From NCBI GenBank assembly GCA_007115705.1, contig QXEO01000339.1:5304090-5368089 (forward strand): a DNA stretch of 64,000 nt, in the 5' to 3' direction. The notes beneath the pieces are model-generated. The model saw nothing but the letters and a program-made list of their open reading frames with translations. It searched no databases and had not been told where the DNA came from. Origin of the DNA: Dactylis glomerata (Eukaryota; Streptophyta; Magnoliopsida; Poales; Poaceae). Below are positions 10,936 through 21,871 of this stretch, one piece after another. Every line of letters begins with the position of its first letter. Position 1 is the first letter of the stretch. A program made the position numbers and the translations under genes.

Positions 10936-13864
10936 CTATTTCTTCACCTCTGGCTCTGCTGGATGTCCTTCGAGTTGTTGTGCGGCTCCTATAATCGCGC
11001 TTTTTGCCTTATCTTTGGGTTCTCCGTAGTTGGCCATCATGCCTAAATTTTGGGCCATCTTGTGGAATTCCTTGTCGCATAAATCCGAGAGTTCAAAGCT
11101 TTCTTTTACCGTGATAATTCCATTGGGTCCTGGCATCTTGAGTACCAGGTAAGTATAGTGAGGTACTGCCATGAATCGCGAAAACGCGGGTCGCCCGAGG
11201 ATCGCGTGATATTGTGATGGCCAGTCCATGACTTCAAAGTCGAGGTTCTCTCTTATGTAGTTTTGGTGATTCCCGAAGCAAACGTTGAGTGCTATTCGAC
11301 CTAATGGATAGTTAGCACTCCCTGGGACGATTCCGTGGAAGGAACAGTCGGTTCGTTTCAGGAACTCTAATGATATGTGCATTTCCCGGAGAATCTTTGT
11401 GTATATGAGATTTATTCCGCTTCCTATGTCCATGAATACTCTATCGACGTCGTATGTCCCAATTTGAGCTTTGAGTACCAGAAACGCGTTTCCCGGCCGA
11501 GGTACTGTTATGGGGTGATCGTCCCTGCTGAATTCTATGGGTTGCTCCGACCAGTGTAAATATTTTGTTGTTGCTGGAGGCGATGTTACTGCTAGGTTAA
11601 CTTGGCGAGTTATGCTCTTTTCCTCTTTGTTCGACTTTGGCACTGGTTGTGTCATTGCTATGATGTGCCCTTTGGATGGGACATATCCTCCATCAAATGT
11701 CGTGTCCCTGATTTGGCTGATCCTGACCTTGCGAGGCTCCATTGTTTGCTTGTTGATCTTTTGTAGGCGCGTTGTTGGTGTTCCCTTCGTATCCTTGTCT
11801 CTTTGCTTCAGCTTGTTTGCTTATTGCTGCCTCCTGGAGTTTCAAGAACATCGTGCAATCTTTCATTGTGTGTCTGGACACTCGTTATCCATCAAGGAAC
11901 GCTGTGGGAGCCATAGTTGTCGTAGTTGCGGGATCTTCTCCTTTGGCTACCGTATCTGTTTCCTCTGTCGTTTTCTGGTGACCACGTTCATTTGTTGTTG
12001 CACGCATCTTCACCATCTGCAAATCTGTTTGCTATATCCATTAAATCGGATACTATCTTCGGCTTGATTCTGCCCATTTCCTCGACTAGGTCTCCTCATC
12101 GCAACCCGAGCGTGAAAGCGTCTATTGCTCTATCGTCTGAGACTTCGACTGCTGAATTTTTGATAATGCTCCACCTTTGGATATACGCCCTTAGTGTCTC
12201 ATTGCGTTGTTGTACGCAGGCTTTGACTTCTTCTATCGACACTGGCCGTTTGTATGTCGACTTGAAGTTGCTTGTGAATTGCTTTGTGAGTTCCTCCCAG
12301 CTTCCAATTGTTCATTTTTCTAATTTGCTCAACCATGACCTTGCTGCGCCGGTGAGGTGTAATTGCAAACTTTGCAATGCTGTTTCCTTTGTTCCTCCCA
12401 ATATTTTTACTGCCTATAAATAATCCGAGAGCCATGACTTTAGCTCCTGAGATCCATCGTACTTTTGCTGATCATGGGGTAGTTGGGTACTGGCGTGTTG
12501 CGAACCCTATGAGTAAAGCACGATGCCCCCATCTCCTTTTCATCGTCTTCGTAGTCATATGCTTTGGTGGGAGTCCTGGATCTTCAGGTTCCTCCATGCT
12601 TCGGGCTTTTGTGTCGCCTTGGTGATGGTGTTCTAGATCGTCGGCTACCACTTCTGTGCCGAGGACTGTTGTGACGGCGTGGTGACCTTGGTTTATGTGT
12701 TCCTCTATTGCAGTGTGCCTCCTCTTCTTTTGCTAACAATTGGTTGCCTACCATCTTCAATCCTTGTAGTGCTGCCCAGTGCATATGTTCCCTTGGGTCT
12801 CCTGGACTTGGCCGTGTTGTGTGCAGATATGCTTGAGCTGCCACAAGTGTTGCTTCTGGTGTCTTTGGTATAATGTTCCCTTGCTCGTCGACCGATAGGA
12901 AGGATGAGTCAACGTTCTTGGCGAGGCTTTGCCTTTCTGAGTACTCGAGGTTTTCAAATTTTGATCCATGTCGACGATGCCTTCTGCTATTTGTGTATGA
13001 TGCATCGCTGCGTGCTCTGTGATAAGATGCGCTTGCTTTAATGGCTAAATCTCTTCTCTTCTGTATTTCAATTCTCTCTTTTGCTAATTGCTTTGGCTGC
13101 TGTCTTAAGGCGTAATGATACCCTAACAGCATATTCTTGCTTGCATGTGCTGGTATTGATGTGCCGTGTTCCACGGCTGTTTTGATTATCCTCCACTCTT
13201 CGACTGATAGTCGAACTTTCTCCCTGCTTGCAAGGTAATCTGCAGTTTCTCCTTCTGCTAAGTGATTTGCTCCTCTGTTTACGTTTGCTGGGTTGAGCAC
13301 TGGATTGTTGTTTTCATTGAGTTCTTCTGAGTTGTCTCCTATAATAGCGAGTACTTGGTACCGATTGTCGAACTTACTGTTGAAGCTTGAGAAGATTGAA
13401 TCGTCATCCTTATGAAGCTCTAATCCTGTATTCCAAGTGTCTGTTGATTTGTCTGAAGTATCATCATGGCAGATCATGAGGTCTTCGAGTTGATCTCCTA
13501 AGTCAAAAGTCTCCATGGTTTCGTCGACTTCTGCGATTTTTCCTTCTGCTATTTCTGTTGCTGCGAAGCTAACCAGCGAGTTTACCTCGCTGGAAGAGCC
13601 CACTGATGATTCTGATACTGCAACTGTCTTGGATTCGCTTGCCGATGGACCCGGTTTCACCGAATCTGAAAGGCGAATCGAACCTAAAGATCTGACGCGA
13701 AAGTCTAAGCTTCCGATCGTCAGGTCCGTATCTTGATCCATGTTCTTGAATATTGGAGTGAAGGTTGACGGGTGAGGCTGAAAATCGACGGTTCCGAAGG
13801 ATATCTGGTTTTCGTCGACTTCTGAACTACTGTTGGCTAAAAGCAAAAAAGCTGTCGAATTCAT
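10936..13864 (-). pseudogene. Gag-protease polyprotein of family E, copy E2
   Basis: Minus-strand frame starting at the ATG at 13864 (MNSTAF), 24 bases past the primer site. An acidic N-terminal region (about 13864-13300) is followed by a basic SR-rich linker ('RSGSRRSRTPSPRRHKSP', about 12640), the retrotransposon gag core (about 12440-12050), a degenerate CCHC-like stretch, and an aspartic protease-like domain at 11742-10936. The protease domain has the active-site-type motif VFMDIGSGINLIY at about 11420 and the later 'HAILGRPAFSRFMAVPHYTY'. The canonical DTGSG has become DIGSG. The frame ends at VKK, stop at 10936, with no reverse transcriptase. It is broken by a frameshift near 12584 and by several stops between 12435 and 11742. 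Gag packages retroelement RNA and the protease would mature it. Confidence 0.8.
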
Positions 13865-13887
13865 GATTCCAACACCCAGAGTCCCCA

Positions 13888-13900
13888 CGGTCGGCGCCAA
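13888..13900 (-). other. Primer-binding site of copy E2
   Basis: TTGGCGCCGACCG on the element strand, one base inside the 5' LTR (which ends at 13902). It continues TGGGGAC. The TGGCGCC start is typical of Tat/Athila-type gypsy elements. I do not assign a specific tRNA. Confidence 0.75.
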
Positions 13901-13901
13901 T

Positions 13902-14234
13902 TGACGAGGGTTAACTCGACAAATGTCCTAGATGAAGGACTTAGGATCGGGGGAATAGGGCGTCGGATGAATTTGAAGGTAAATCAGTCAAACAAGGTGT
14001 GTATCAAAAGTAAACATGGTGGTGAACTTGGTTTGCTTTCAATCTGTCCCTCACCGTCCTCTACTGGCCCCTATATATAGGTGGCCAGGTCTCAAGGTAC
14101 GGGAGGGGTCCGATACATATTACAACATCGGTATACGACATGAACTCATATTTCGACTAGGATTACACTTGGGCCTAGCTTAACGGGCCTCAGGGGTACT
14201 CAAGTAACGGGCTCTATTATCTATACCCTTGTTA
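13902..14234 (-). repeat. 5' LTR of copy E2
   Basis: 333 bp, TGACGAGGG ... CCCTTGTTA; the terminal TCA has become TTA. The TATA-box candidate CTATATATAG is at 14071-14080. It is followed by the target duplication GTGAT. Confidence 0.9.
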
Positions 14235-14359
14235 GTGATACTTGAAATGACATATCGACCATAATATTTTAAAACCTCTGCCACATGCTAGGATAATATT
14301 TTTTATTGAGAACTTTGCATAACTTCTCTCTCAGCAAACATTGTACAAAATATGAATTT

Positions 14360-15066
14360 CTAGGGACAATCTCTACAACTCTGTATAGGTCTTCTCAACT
14401 CGGCGACCATTTGCCGAATTTTCTTATCTCTTGTTTGACTTGGATCCTTTAGATAACTAACTATAAAAACTCTCCAATCTCCACGTTCTAAGCTATTTTC
14501 TAATTGGGTTGTTTGTGACCCTTGCACCAAATTTACATTGTCCTGTACTATTTTCTGCTGGACCGAACTAGTAACGACTACAGCATGCACTGAATTGATA
14601 GCTAACAGATCAGTCTTGCTTGCAACAGCGGCTAGCATAGGTTTCTCTAGTATGAAAAAATTGCCTATGCTAATAAGATAACCTAAAGCTTGCCATGCTA
14701 AAATTAGCTCTAGGATTCTCTTATCTAGAAATATGTTTGATAGTGGAAGTATCCAGAGACTTAACTATAACTAAACATTGGTCCAAGTAGCTACTTAGTA
14801 ATTCATCAAAACACTGAAATTTGCCTATAATTTTTTGTACTACCACAAGTGAATTTTTAGCAACAATGTCCTTCACACTCATGTCTAAAAAATTTAGTAA
14901 ACCAAAGTTGTAGAGGTTCAAACTCAGCTTGGCTATTTGTACAAAGATATTCTAAGCGGATCGATGTTTTAAAAACTAGATTGTTGGGTGAAATTAAAAC
15001 AATAAAATCGGCAATACCCCTAGTAGCATGCAGCGATTTATATGCAAAGTGATATTCTATTTTCAT
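14360..15066 (-). pseudogene. RNase H and linker remnant of gypsy G1 pol
   Basis: Three short minus-strand frames together show a gypsy RNase H. At about 14920-14940 there is CTNSQAEFE, matching the usual 'ATNNQAEYEAL'. At 14721-14921 there is 'NSLVVVQKIIGKFQCFDELL' followed by 'SYLDQCLVIVKSLD' and 'IKHISR', matching the 'DSQLVI.QI.G.Y.C.D..L' pattern. At 14360-14638 there is 'GDWRVFIVSYLKDPSQTRDK', the linker before integrase. Frameshifts and stops separate the pieces. The element lost its integrase, and E2 lies just downstream. Confidence rests on the order of these motifs. Confidence 0.65.
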
Positions 15067-15228
15067 GCAATGCTATCACTAAGAATCGGTTGTTGTACAC
15101 ATATACTAAAAAGTAGATAATGCGGAACTATTGTACATACATTACTGTTTAGTAAACACATACCGATTTTTGGCTTCGAGCAAGCAATAACCCAGATTAG
15201 CAATGATGTAGTCCTTCTCGTCATCTTC

Positions 15229-15854
15229 TTACGCCAAACACCGTGCTGATAACTCTATACATGTTGTTCTGATTGGCTTACATATTAGCATTGATAAATA
15301 TAGGCCTTGCAATGCTTCCATCACTAATATGTACTCCACAAGTGAGTCATCCAATGCGAATCCCTGTCCAAACTTCATCATATTAATAAAATCTTTAATT
15401 GTCTCATGCATATCGCTCTTTCCGGAACGATAATACTCCATGCGTCTTTGCAGCCATTTATCGCTAGCATCGGTCAAAACATATTATCTCACTGTGTTGC
15501 AACTCAACCGATGCCGCTGTCAGCGTATTGCAGGCCATACTATACACCTTTATCAACATCCATATCAGTAGGTGCATCTCTTGTATTTTCTAAAATTTTA
15601 TCAACAATTGTATCATTCTCATTTCTATTTTCCTTGGCCGTGATATGCTTCTCCTTCCAAGTTATCTTCAGAGGCACCATCGGTCTGTCTTTATTTAACC
15701 ACTCATCACTCTTTTTCCTAGCCATCTCTTCTCGAATTTCGGATGCTTGCAGTCGTTGTACCCGGTGTTTTTGAGTGTGTGTGAGTCCCGTCGGACACCA
15801 CTGAGGTTGTGGTTTGGCTCTTGGTGTGACTGACTTAATTTTGTTGCCCCTCAA
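15229..15854 (-). pseudogene. Gag-pol junction remnant of gypsy G1
   Basis: A minus-strand frame from 15854 reads 'RGNKIKSVTPRAKPQPQWCP' followed by 'TGLTHTQKHRVQRLQ' and 'DRPMVPLKITWKEKH'. This stretch is seen in many grass Tat-like gypsy polyproteins near the gag/protease boundary. A second frame at 15477-15229 has 'MMKFGQGFALDDSLVEYILV', which fits the same polyprotein type. Stops separate the two, and the sequence between them and RNase H is too short for an intact reverse transcriptase. CACTA 1 cuts the upstream side at 15869. Confidence 0.55.
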
Positions 15855-15868
15855 ATTTCTCAGCCTAT

Positions 15869-16110
15869 CACTAGTGGAAAACAGGCCTTTGGTCAGGCCC
15901 CTTTAGTCCCAGCCATTATCTGGGCCGGGACTAAAGGGCTGGCCACGTAGCCCGATATCGCCGACCCGCACGGCACCCTTTAGTCCCGGTTCGTTAGAAC
16001 CCTTTAGTCCCGGTTTGAGACACAAACCAGGACTAAAGGGCTATGCGGTGAGCGGCGCGCTTGTGCACCACCTTTAGTCCCAGTTTGTATCACAAACCGG
16101 GACCAATGAT
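15869..16110 (+). repeat. CACTA 1 terminal and subterminal repeats
   Basis: Several direct and inverted copies of the core CTTTAGTCCC(A/G)G / GGGACTAAAGG lie between about 15899 and 16100. Subterminal arrays of this type bind CACTA accessory proteins. Inverted pairs such as 15901 with 15928 and 16008 with 16029 can fold into hairpins. Confidence 0.75.
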
Positions 16111-16116
16111 CTCTGC

Positions 16117-16128
16117 CTATATATATGG
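16117..16128 (+). promoter_or_regulatory. TATA box for the CACTA 1 TNP2 gene
   Basis: CTATATATATGG directly after the subterminal repeats and about 300 bases upstream of the TNP2 start. A leader intron ending in GATGCAG just before the ATG at 16424 would separate them. Confidence 0.55.
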
Positions 16129-16423
16129 CCGCACCCCCCCTCTCCCCTCTCCCTTGTTTTTTCCTGGATGGAGGAATGTGGGTTTGTGCTAGTTTTGTAT
16201 TTTATTCCTATGCACTAGAGGTGTTTGTTGAAATGTGTGTTAGAGCGATGCCACTTAAGTTCACTGAACACAACTATGATATGAGGTGCCCGAGCCACGC
16301 TTAAGCCTCATCCTCTTTATTTCCACTTGTTCTAAAAGGTTAGCAACTATATTTTCTCATTTAGACTGTGTGGTACTAATTTTAGGATCGTGATTGCGTT
16401 TGATATACTGTTGTATGATGCAG

Positions 16424-18723
16424 ATGAGCCATCCATGGATGTACGATGATCGACGCACAGCCGCTTACAGAGAAGGCATGCATTCTTTTCGAGATGCGGC
16501 TGAGGCAAACAAGCATGGTGGTGGCTTTATGTTTTGTCCATGTGTTGAATGTCGGAATGAGAAGGATCACACTTCCTCAAGAGTCATTCAGAGCCACCTG
16601 CTTTGGTCTGGTTTTATGTCTGGCTATAATGTTTGGACCAAGCACGGAGAAAGAGGGGTTATGATGGAAGACGACGATGAAGAAGAGAACGATGATGACA
16701 ACTACCAATCTATGTTCCCTGAGTATGCTGATACCACAATGGAAGACAATGAAGAAGAAGGTCAGGGTGAAGAACGGGCACCAGATGAGCCCGCTGATGA
16801 TCTTGGTCGGGTCATTTCTGATGCACGGCGAGGCTGCGACACAGAAAAGGAGAGGTTGCAGTTCGAGAAGATGTTACAGGACCACAACAAATTGTTGTAC
16901 CCAACTTGTGAAGATGGCCAGAAGAAGTTAGGTAGCACACTGGAGTTGCTGAAGTGGAAGGCAGAGACCGGTGTGACTGACTGGTCATTTGAAAAGTTGC
17001 TGGTACCGATGAAGAAGATGCTTCCAAGAAAGAACAAATTGCCCGCCAGCACGTACGAAGCAAAGAAGCTTGTCGGCCCTCTAGGATTAGACGTGCAGAA
17101 GATACATGCATGCCCTAATGACTGCATCCTCTACCGCGGTGAGAAGTATGAGAATATGGATAAATGCCTGGTATGCACTGCATTGTGGTATAAGATCAGA
17201 AAAGATGACCCTGGTGATATTGAGGGCGAGCCACCCAGGAAGAGGGTTCCTGCCAAGGTGATGTGGTATGCTCCTATAATACCATGGTTGAAACGTCTGT
17301 TCAAAAATAAAGAGCATGCGAAGTTGTTGCGATGGCACATGTAAGATCGTATGAAAGACTACAAGTTGAGGCACCCCGCTAATGGTCGGCAGTGGAGAAA
17401 AATCGAGAGAGAGTTCCCGAGATTTGCAGGTGACGCAAGGAACTTATGGTTTGGTCTAAGTACAGATGGCATGAATCCTTTTGCGGAGCAGAGTTGCAGT
17501 CACAGCACCTGGCCCATTACTCCATGTATCTACAACCTTCCTCCTTGGTTGTGCATGAAGCGGAAGTTCATTATGATGCCAGTGCCCATCCAAGGTCCAA
17601 AGCAACCCGGCAACGACATTGATGTGTACCTAAGGCCATTAGTTGATGAAATTTTACAGCTGTGGGCCGAACCAGGTGTACGTGTGTGGGACGAGCACAA
17701 ACAAGAGGAATTTGACCTTCAAGCGTTGCTTTTCGTAACCATCAATGATTGGCCTGCTCTTAGTAACATTTCAGGACAGTCAAACAAGAGATACAATGCA
17801 TGCACACACTGTTTGGATGAGACAGGAAGTATATATCTAGACAAATGTAGGAAGAATGTGTACCCGTACAATCATCATTTTCTTCCGCCCAAGCATCCCT
17901 TAAAGAAAAAAGGCAAGCATTTCAATGGCAAGGCAGAAATCCTGTCGAAGCCTGTCACTCGTACTGGTGCTGAAGTATTTGATATGGTCAAAGATTTAAA
18001 AGTAATCTTTGGAAAGGGTCCTGGCAGCCAACCTGTTCCTAACGGCCCTGATAAGCGCGCACCCATGTGGAAGAAGAAATCTATATTTTGGGAGCTACCC
18101 TATTGGGAAGTCCATGAGGACCGCTCCGCAATCGACGTGATGCACCTGACAAAGAATCTCTGCGTGAATATTCTAGGCTTCCTGGGCTTGTATGGGAAGT
18201 CAAAAGATACACTGGAAGCACGGGAGGACCAGAAACATCATAAAGGACAAGATGGAATGCATCTAGGGCAGGTTCAAGGGCCTGCCAGCTACGCTCTTAC
18301 CAAGGAAGAGAAGGAAATCTTCTTTGAAGTTATTTTCAGTATAAGGTCCCGACTGGCTTCTCGTCAAATATAAAGGGAATCGTAAATATGAAAGAGAAAA
18401 AATTCCGAAACCTAAAGTCTCATGAATGCCACGTGCTTATGACGCAATTGCTTCTGGTCGCATTGAGGGGAATTCTATCGGAAAATGTTTGCCTGGCAAT
18501 TGTGAAGGTATGTGCATTCCTCAATGCAATTTCTTAGAAGGTAATCGATCGAGAAAGTCTATCAAGGTTACAGATTGATGTGGTCCAATGTCTAGTCAGC
18601 TTTGAGTTGTTGTTCCCGCCATCCTTCTTCAATATTATGACGCACCTCCTAGTTCACCTAGTCGAAGAGATTAGAATTCTCGGTCCTGTGTTTCTACACA
18701 ATATGTTCTCCTTCGAGAGGTTC
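16424..18723 (+). pseudogene. TNP2-type CACTA transposase, broken
   Basis: The start at 16424 (MSHPWMYDD) lies directly after an apparent 3' splice site (GATGCAG). The N-terminal transposase-associated domain follows ('CPCVECRNEKDHTSSRVIQS', then 'HLLWSGFM'), then a long acidic stretch (16660-16800). Next comes the Transposase_21/TNP2 core with 'CPNDCILYRGE', 'LLRWHM', 'GLSTDGMNPF', 'PWLCMKRKFIMMP', 'CTHCLDET' and 'DRSAIDVMHLTKNLCVNILG'. A DUF4218-like C-terminal part follows ('VSFELLFPPSFFNIMTHLLV'). In-frame stops are at 17342 and 18535 and a frameshift lies near 18345. The gene is then cut by element C at 18723. Only one stop interrupts the first 640 codons, so decay is recent or slow. TNP2 would bind the terminal repeats and cut and paste the element. 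Confidence 0.85.
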
Positions 18724-19104
18724 TGTAACATCCCAAGGTTTTATCAAATTTTGGAGGGAAATTTTTGTGCTTTTGTTTTGCTTAGGTTGATTGAAAATTC
18801 ACAGGAATTTAAAACTTTTTGAGTTTATTTGAAAGCTTTATTATAAAAACTATTTCAAACATTTATTTGTTTCTTGAAGGACCTCTTTGAGAAAAACAAA
18901 ATATCAAAATATCAATTTCCTTCTTTTATTCAAACTTATGCAAGCTTGCTTGCAAAGGAATGAATCATAAATGTGTTTTATTTACTAAAGATTGCCTTTC
19001 AAAACTTTGCTTCAGAGTGAATTTCAAAATGATATTTTATGAAAAAGGTACTTTTCACTAATTCTAAAAAGAATTATTTTCTCAAACCCTAATTCTATTT
19101 TATA

Positions 19105-21424
19105 CTAGTTGAATGCCCGTGCGTTGCTACGGTTTCTCGAATTTGTATTCTCGTCGCACATGTAAACATAAAGCACATAAATACTCTAATATTTTAACGA
19201 CATCCCACCATCCAACCAAGCAAAAAGAACATGCAATTTTGATTACTCTAACTGCACATCTTGGTGTTGATCATTCCTTCTATCATCTCTTCTTCCTCAC
19301 CAGTCGTTCCATGTTTGTCTCTCTAGGCTTCACCTCTATCACCATTTCATATTTTCATTACTCCAAAAACACTCATAGTCATCCCACTCAAGCAACGTCT
19401 CACTCACCGTTGCCCTTGTATTTTCCTTGACATTGGCTAATCGATTCGTTCCCACATCCTATGACTTATGAGAGATTCCAACAATCATACCACTTCTTAA
19501 GATATTAATCATGGCGTTTTCTACTCCCTCCTCAAAGTTGTGAAACATCTAGCAAGGATTTATTTCCCTCTACTTTCTTTGAGAGCCGAGAGTACAGATC
19601 ATAAGAAACCTCCGATTTTGGAATTCAAATAACCATAAAAATAACACAAAAATAATAATGAAAATAAGAATTTGGTATTTAAAGAAGAATTTTTTCAAGA
19701 AAGGGCTTTTCACATGCCATTGCTATATGTAGAAATCACCAACTACATATGAAGATTCACCGCTCACCATGTCGCAGACACCCATGGGAGGAGCTCGAGT
19801 ACGGCGCCAGCCGGCAGGCGCGTATGATTGAGCAGTCCCTCGTCCCCGTGGAGAAGAGGATCTTGAGCATCAAAGGACCGGGTGGTGGTGTAAGGGCCTG
19901 GGGTGTCCGGCGAGGTGGGTGGCACAAGAGGCGGTAGCCCAAATTGGATGCGGAGGGAGAGAAGGGGATCAGGCAGAGCCACACATAAGAGTTTGCAATT
20001 ATTCGCTGATGAGGATGAGGCGGTCGGTGGTGGGCACGAGCTTGGAGTCGAGCTGCTCTACACATTCACGGAGGTCGAGGCATCGTCATCAGGCTAGGCA
20101 AGATGAGCGTGCATCCCCGCTGCCTCAACCTCAAACCGCCAAACATGGGATACCAGCGTGATGGAGGTGATCTTCCGCGCAACGTCAAGCTCCTCGAACG
20201 GATCTACCAGATACACCGCCTATGACTCCTCGGGCAGATCGAAGGTCGGTCACGGTGACGGCATCGGCTTCCGTTGACTCTTCCATCGTTGGAAAATCGA
20301 TCCAGTTGGGAGCAGGGTGGGTGTTGTGGGTGGCACATCGTGGGTGGGTTGGGAGATTTCGGAAGGCCAGTTGCGAAATGAGATTATAGGCTAAATTAAA
20401 CACCCCTGATTGCTTCCTGGAAACCCAAGACGGGGCTTGCCTGCGCCACGTTTATGCGCCCATCCGTGCAGCCCGCTGCATGGAGACCATCCAACAATCC
20501 CCACCGCAGTTGTTTCGCCTCGCAAAAAAAACCCCCAGAAAATACCGATCCAAAGTACAAACCCATCTCCATACTTGCGCATCATCAAAACAGACACACA
20601 AAAGTGAAGGGAAACAATGGTGCAAATACATCAACGCAAGAAAAAATTACACACCAAAATTTCTCAACCTTGTACGAGTGACTAAAACTCTAGAAACAAA
20701 GGCTGGCTTAAACTCAAGATAACCCAAAATTCCCAAGTCGGACAAGGCCTAGAACTAAGGACAACAATCTTGTTGTTCCCTGATCCATTGATGGCTTCTG
20801 AGCTTCTCTACGGGTTGACCATGAAAACCATGAGGAAGATGAACGAGGTAGAAGAGGCTGCCGTTGGGGATTGAGCCGCTCCTCCCTGGCCTGCAAGGCT
20901 GCAAGTAAAACCTGGAGCGCCATCACGCTCAGATTTCCTCTGTGCGCCGCCGAACTCGGCCGCTCGAGCCTGTGAGGACGGAGGAGCTGCGGTGCGATAT
21001 GGAACATGGCAGTGGAAGAATCATCGATTTCATTCCCGCCGGCACGCCGCTCTAATCGTCTGATACGACCGCGTCGTACGAATTGATTCGTATTTGGATC
21101 GGTATTTTCTAGGGGTTTTTTGAGCTAGGGGAAACAGCTGCGTGGGGGATCGTTCGATGATCACCATGCAGCCGGGCGCAGAAATGCCGCGCAGGCAAGC
21201 CCTGTCCCAGAAAACAAGCCTTGATTATGCGAGAGGAATAATGACAATTTGTTGCTTTGTTTTGGATCGACGATTAAAGAGACGAGAGAAGGAAAGTTTA
21301 CAGTGATTGATTGATAATTAATACTGTAATTAGCGCTAACAATAGTATATGTCGAGGGGCAAAATCGGAAATCAAATGATGTATAGCAAAAGTGCCTTCA
21401 CCAACTCGAAACCAATAATAAAGA
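19105..21424 (-). mobile_element. Non-autonomous Helitron
   Basis: On the minus strand it starts TCTTTATTATTGG at 21424 and ends CTAG at 19105-19108. Eight bases before CTAG is a GC-rich hairpin (CCGTAGC AAC GCACGG, one bulged A). The host dinucleotide is A|T at both sides. The LTR of element B preserves the empty site: 'ATTTTATGTTATGTAAGC' in B aligns with ATTTTATA directly joined to TATGCAAG in C. It has no RepHel protein, so movement would need an autonomous partner. It carries GC-rich gene-like sequence at about 19750-21180. Confidence 0.75.
20096..20286 (-). pseudogene. Gene fragment captured in the Helitron
   Basis: A minus-strand frame from the ATG at 20286 reads MEESTEADAVTVTDL. A neighbouring frame, reached by a one-base shift, continues with DLPEES, a stop, then 'AVYLVDPFEELDVARKITSI' and 'TLVSHVWRFEVEAAGMH'. 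The high GC content, open frames and amphipathic composition look like a plant exon rather than transposon sequence. I do not recognise the protein. It is frameshifted and has no visible C-terminus. Helitrons often pick up such fragments. Confidence 0.35.
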
Positions 21425-21863
21425 TATGCAAGTAAGTCCCCTTGTTGTGTTCATAAAGTAATTTGAAATTTGCCTTTTATTCCGAAAACTAGTTTATTAC
21501 TGGTTTAAAACATTGCTTAGAAGATTTGAAGAATTTTGGAATTTGTTTGAATTGATTTGAATTAAATCTGCAAAATATACAAAACAAATCAGAATTCAGA
21601 TAAAAGAAAAAGGAAAAGGAAATGAATAAAAGAAGAAAAGGCCGCGGGGTCACTTTCGGCCCAGCATAGGATGGAGCCCACGGCCCAACATCGCCTAACC
21701 CCGAAAGGGTACCGGTCTCCTCTCCTCCAGCCGCTGACAGCCTTGGCCCGCATGTCAGGGGCTCCTTCTTCCTCTGGCAGAGTCCCACCCTAGCCCGATG
21801 CTCCTCCGCCGTCGATCTCCTCCCCTGCCGAAAGCCCTAGCCCATTCTCCAAGACAAGACCCT

Positions 21864-21871
21864 CTATAAAA
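21864..21871 (+). promoter_or_regulatory. TATA box in the LTR of element C
   Basis: CTATAAAA followed by CCCCCAGGAACTCC. The reverse-oriented LTR of element B has the matching CCTATAAAAG at 36630-36639, also followed by CCCCCTGGACTCC. This fixes the likely transcription start region of the family. Confidence 0.6.

Larger units (their letters stand above)
5117..14234 (-). mobile_element. Family E gypsy-type non-autonomous retrotransposon, copy E2
   Basis: A complete 9,118 bp element on the minus strand with 333 bp LTRs and a 5 bp target duplication GTGAT (5112-5116 and 14235-14239). In element order: LTR, primer site TTGGCGCCGACCG, gag-protease frame (13864-10936), a spacer of about 370 bp, an antisense gene region (10561-6736), diverged tandem repeats, a purine tract next to 5450, LTR. 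There is no reverse transcriptase, RNase H or integrase. I count about 14 mismatches between the two LTRs by eye, roughly 4 percent, or about 1.6 million years at the commonly used grass LTR rate. Its plan matches E3. Confidence 0.9.
3724..15868 (-). mobile_element. Gypsy retrotransposon G1, 3' part, split by copy E2
   Basis: Minus-strand element in two pieces, 3724-5116 and 14235-15868, separated by E2 and joined through its GTGAT target duplication. From right to left it holds a gag-pol junction region (15229-15854), an RNase H region (14640-15066), an RNase H to integrase linker (14360-14638), a repeat-rich 3' untranslated part, a purine tract next to 4755, and an LTR (3724-4751). No reverse transcriptase core or integrase is visible, so it was internally deleted before or after E2 inserted. 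CACTA 1 interrupts it at 15869. Confidence 0.65.
15869..18723 (+). mobile_element. CACTA (En/Spm-type) transposon 1, 5' part
   Basis: It starts with CACTAGTGGAAAACAGGCCT at 15869, a CACTA terminal inverted repeat, followed by subterminal 'CTTTAGTCCCGG' motifs, a TATA box and a TNP2 transposase gene. The trinucleotide before it is TAT. The element is cut at 18723 by long-LTR element C; its other end lies beyond the window. Confidence 0.85.

Noticed and set aside
10936..11742. Complete gypsy polyprotein with reverse transcriptase downstream of the protease
   Set aside because: The frame ends at 10936 and the next conserved coding sequence is on the other strand. No reverse transcriptase, RNase H or integrase motif is found anywhere in E2 or E3.
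15228..15477. Independent host gene fragment
   Set aside because: Its 'FALDDSLVEYILV' stretch fits the polyprotein of gypsy G1 and lies in the same orientation between other G1 remnants.
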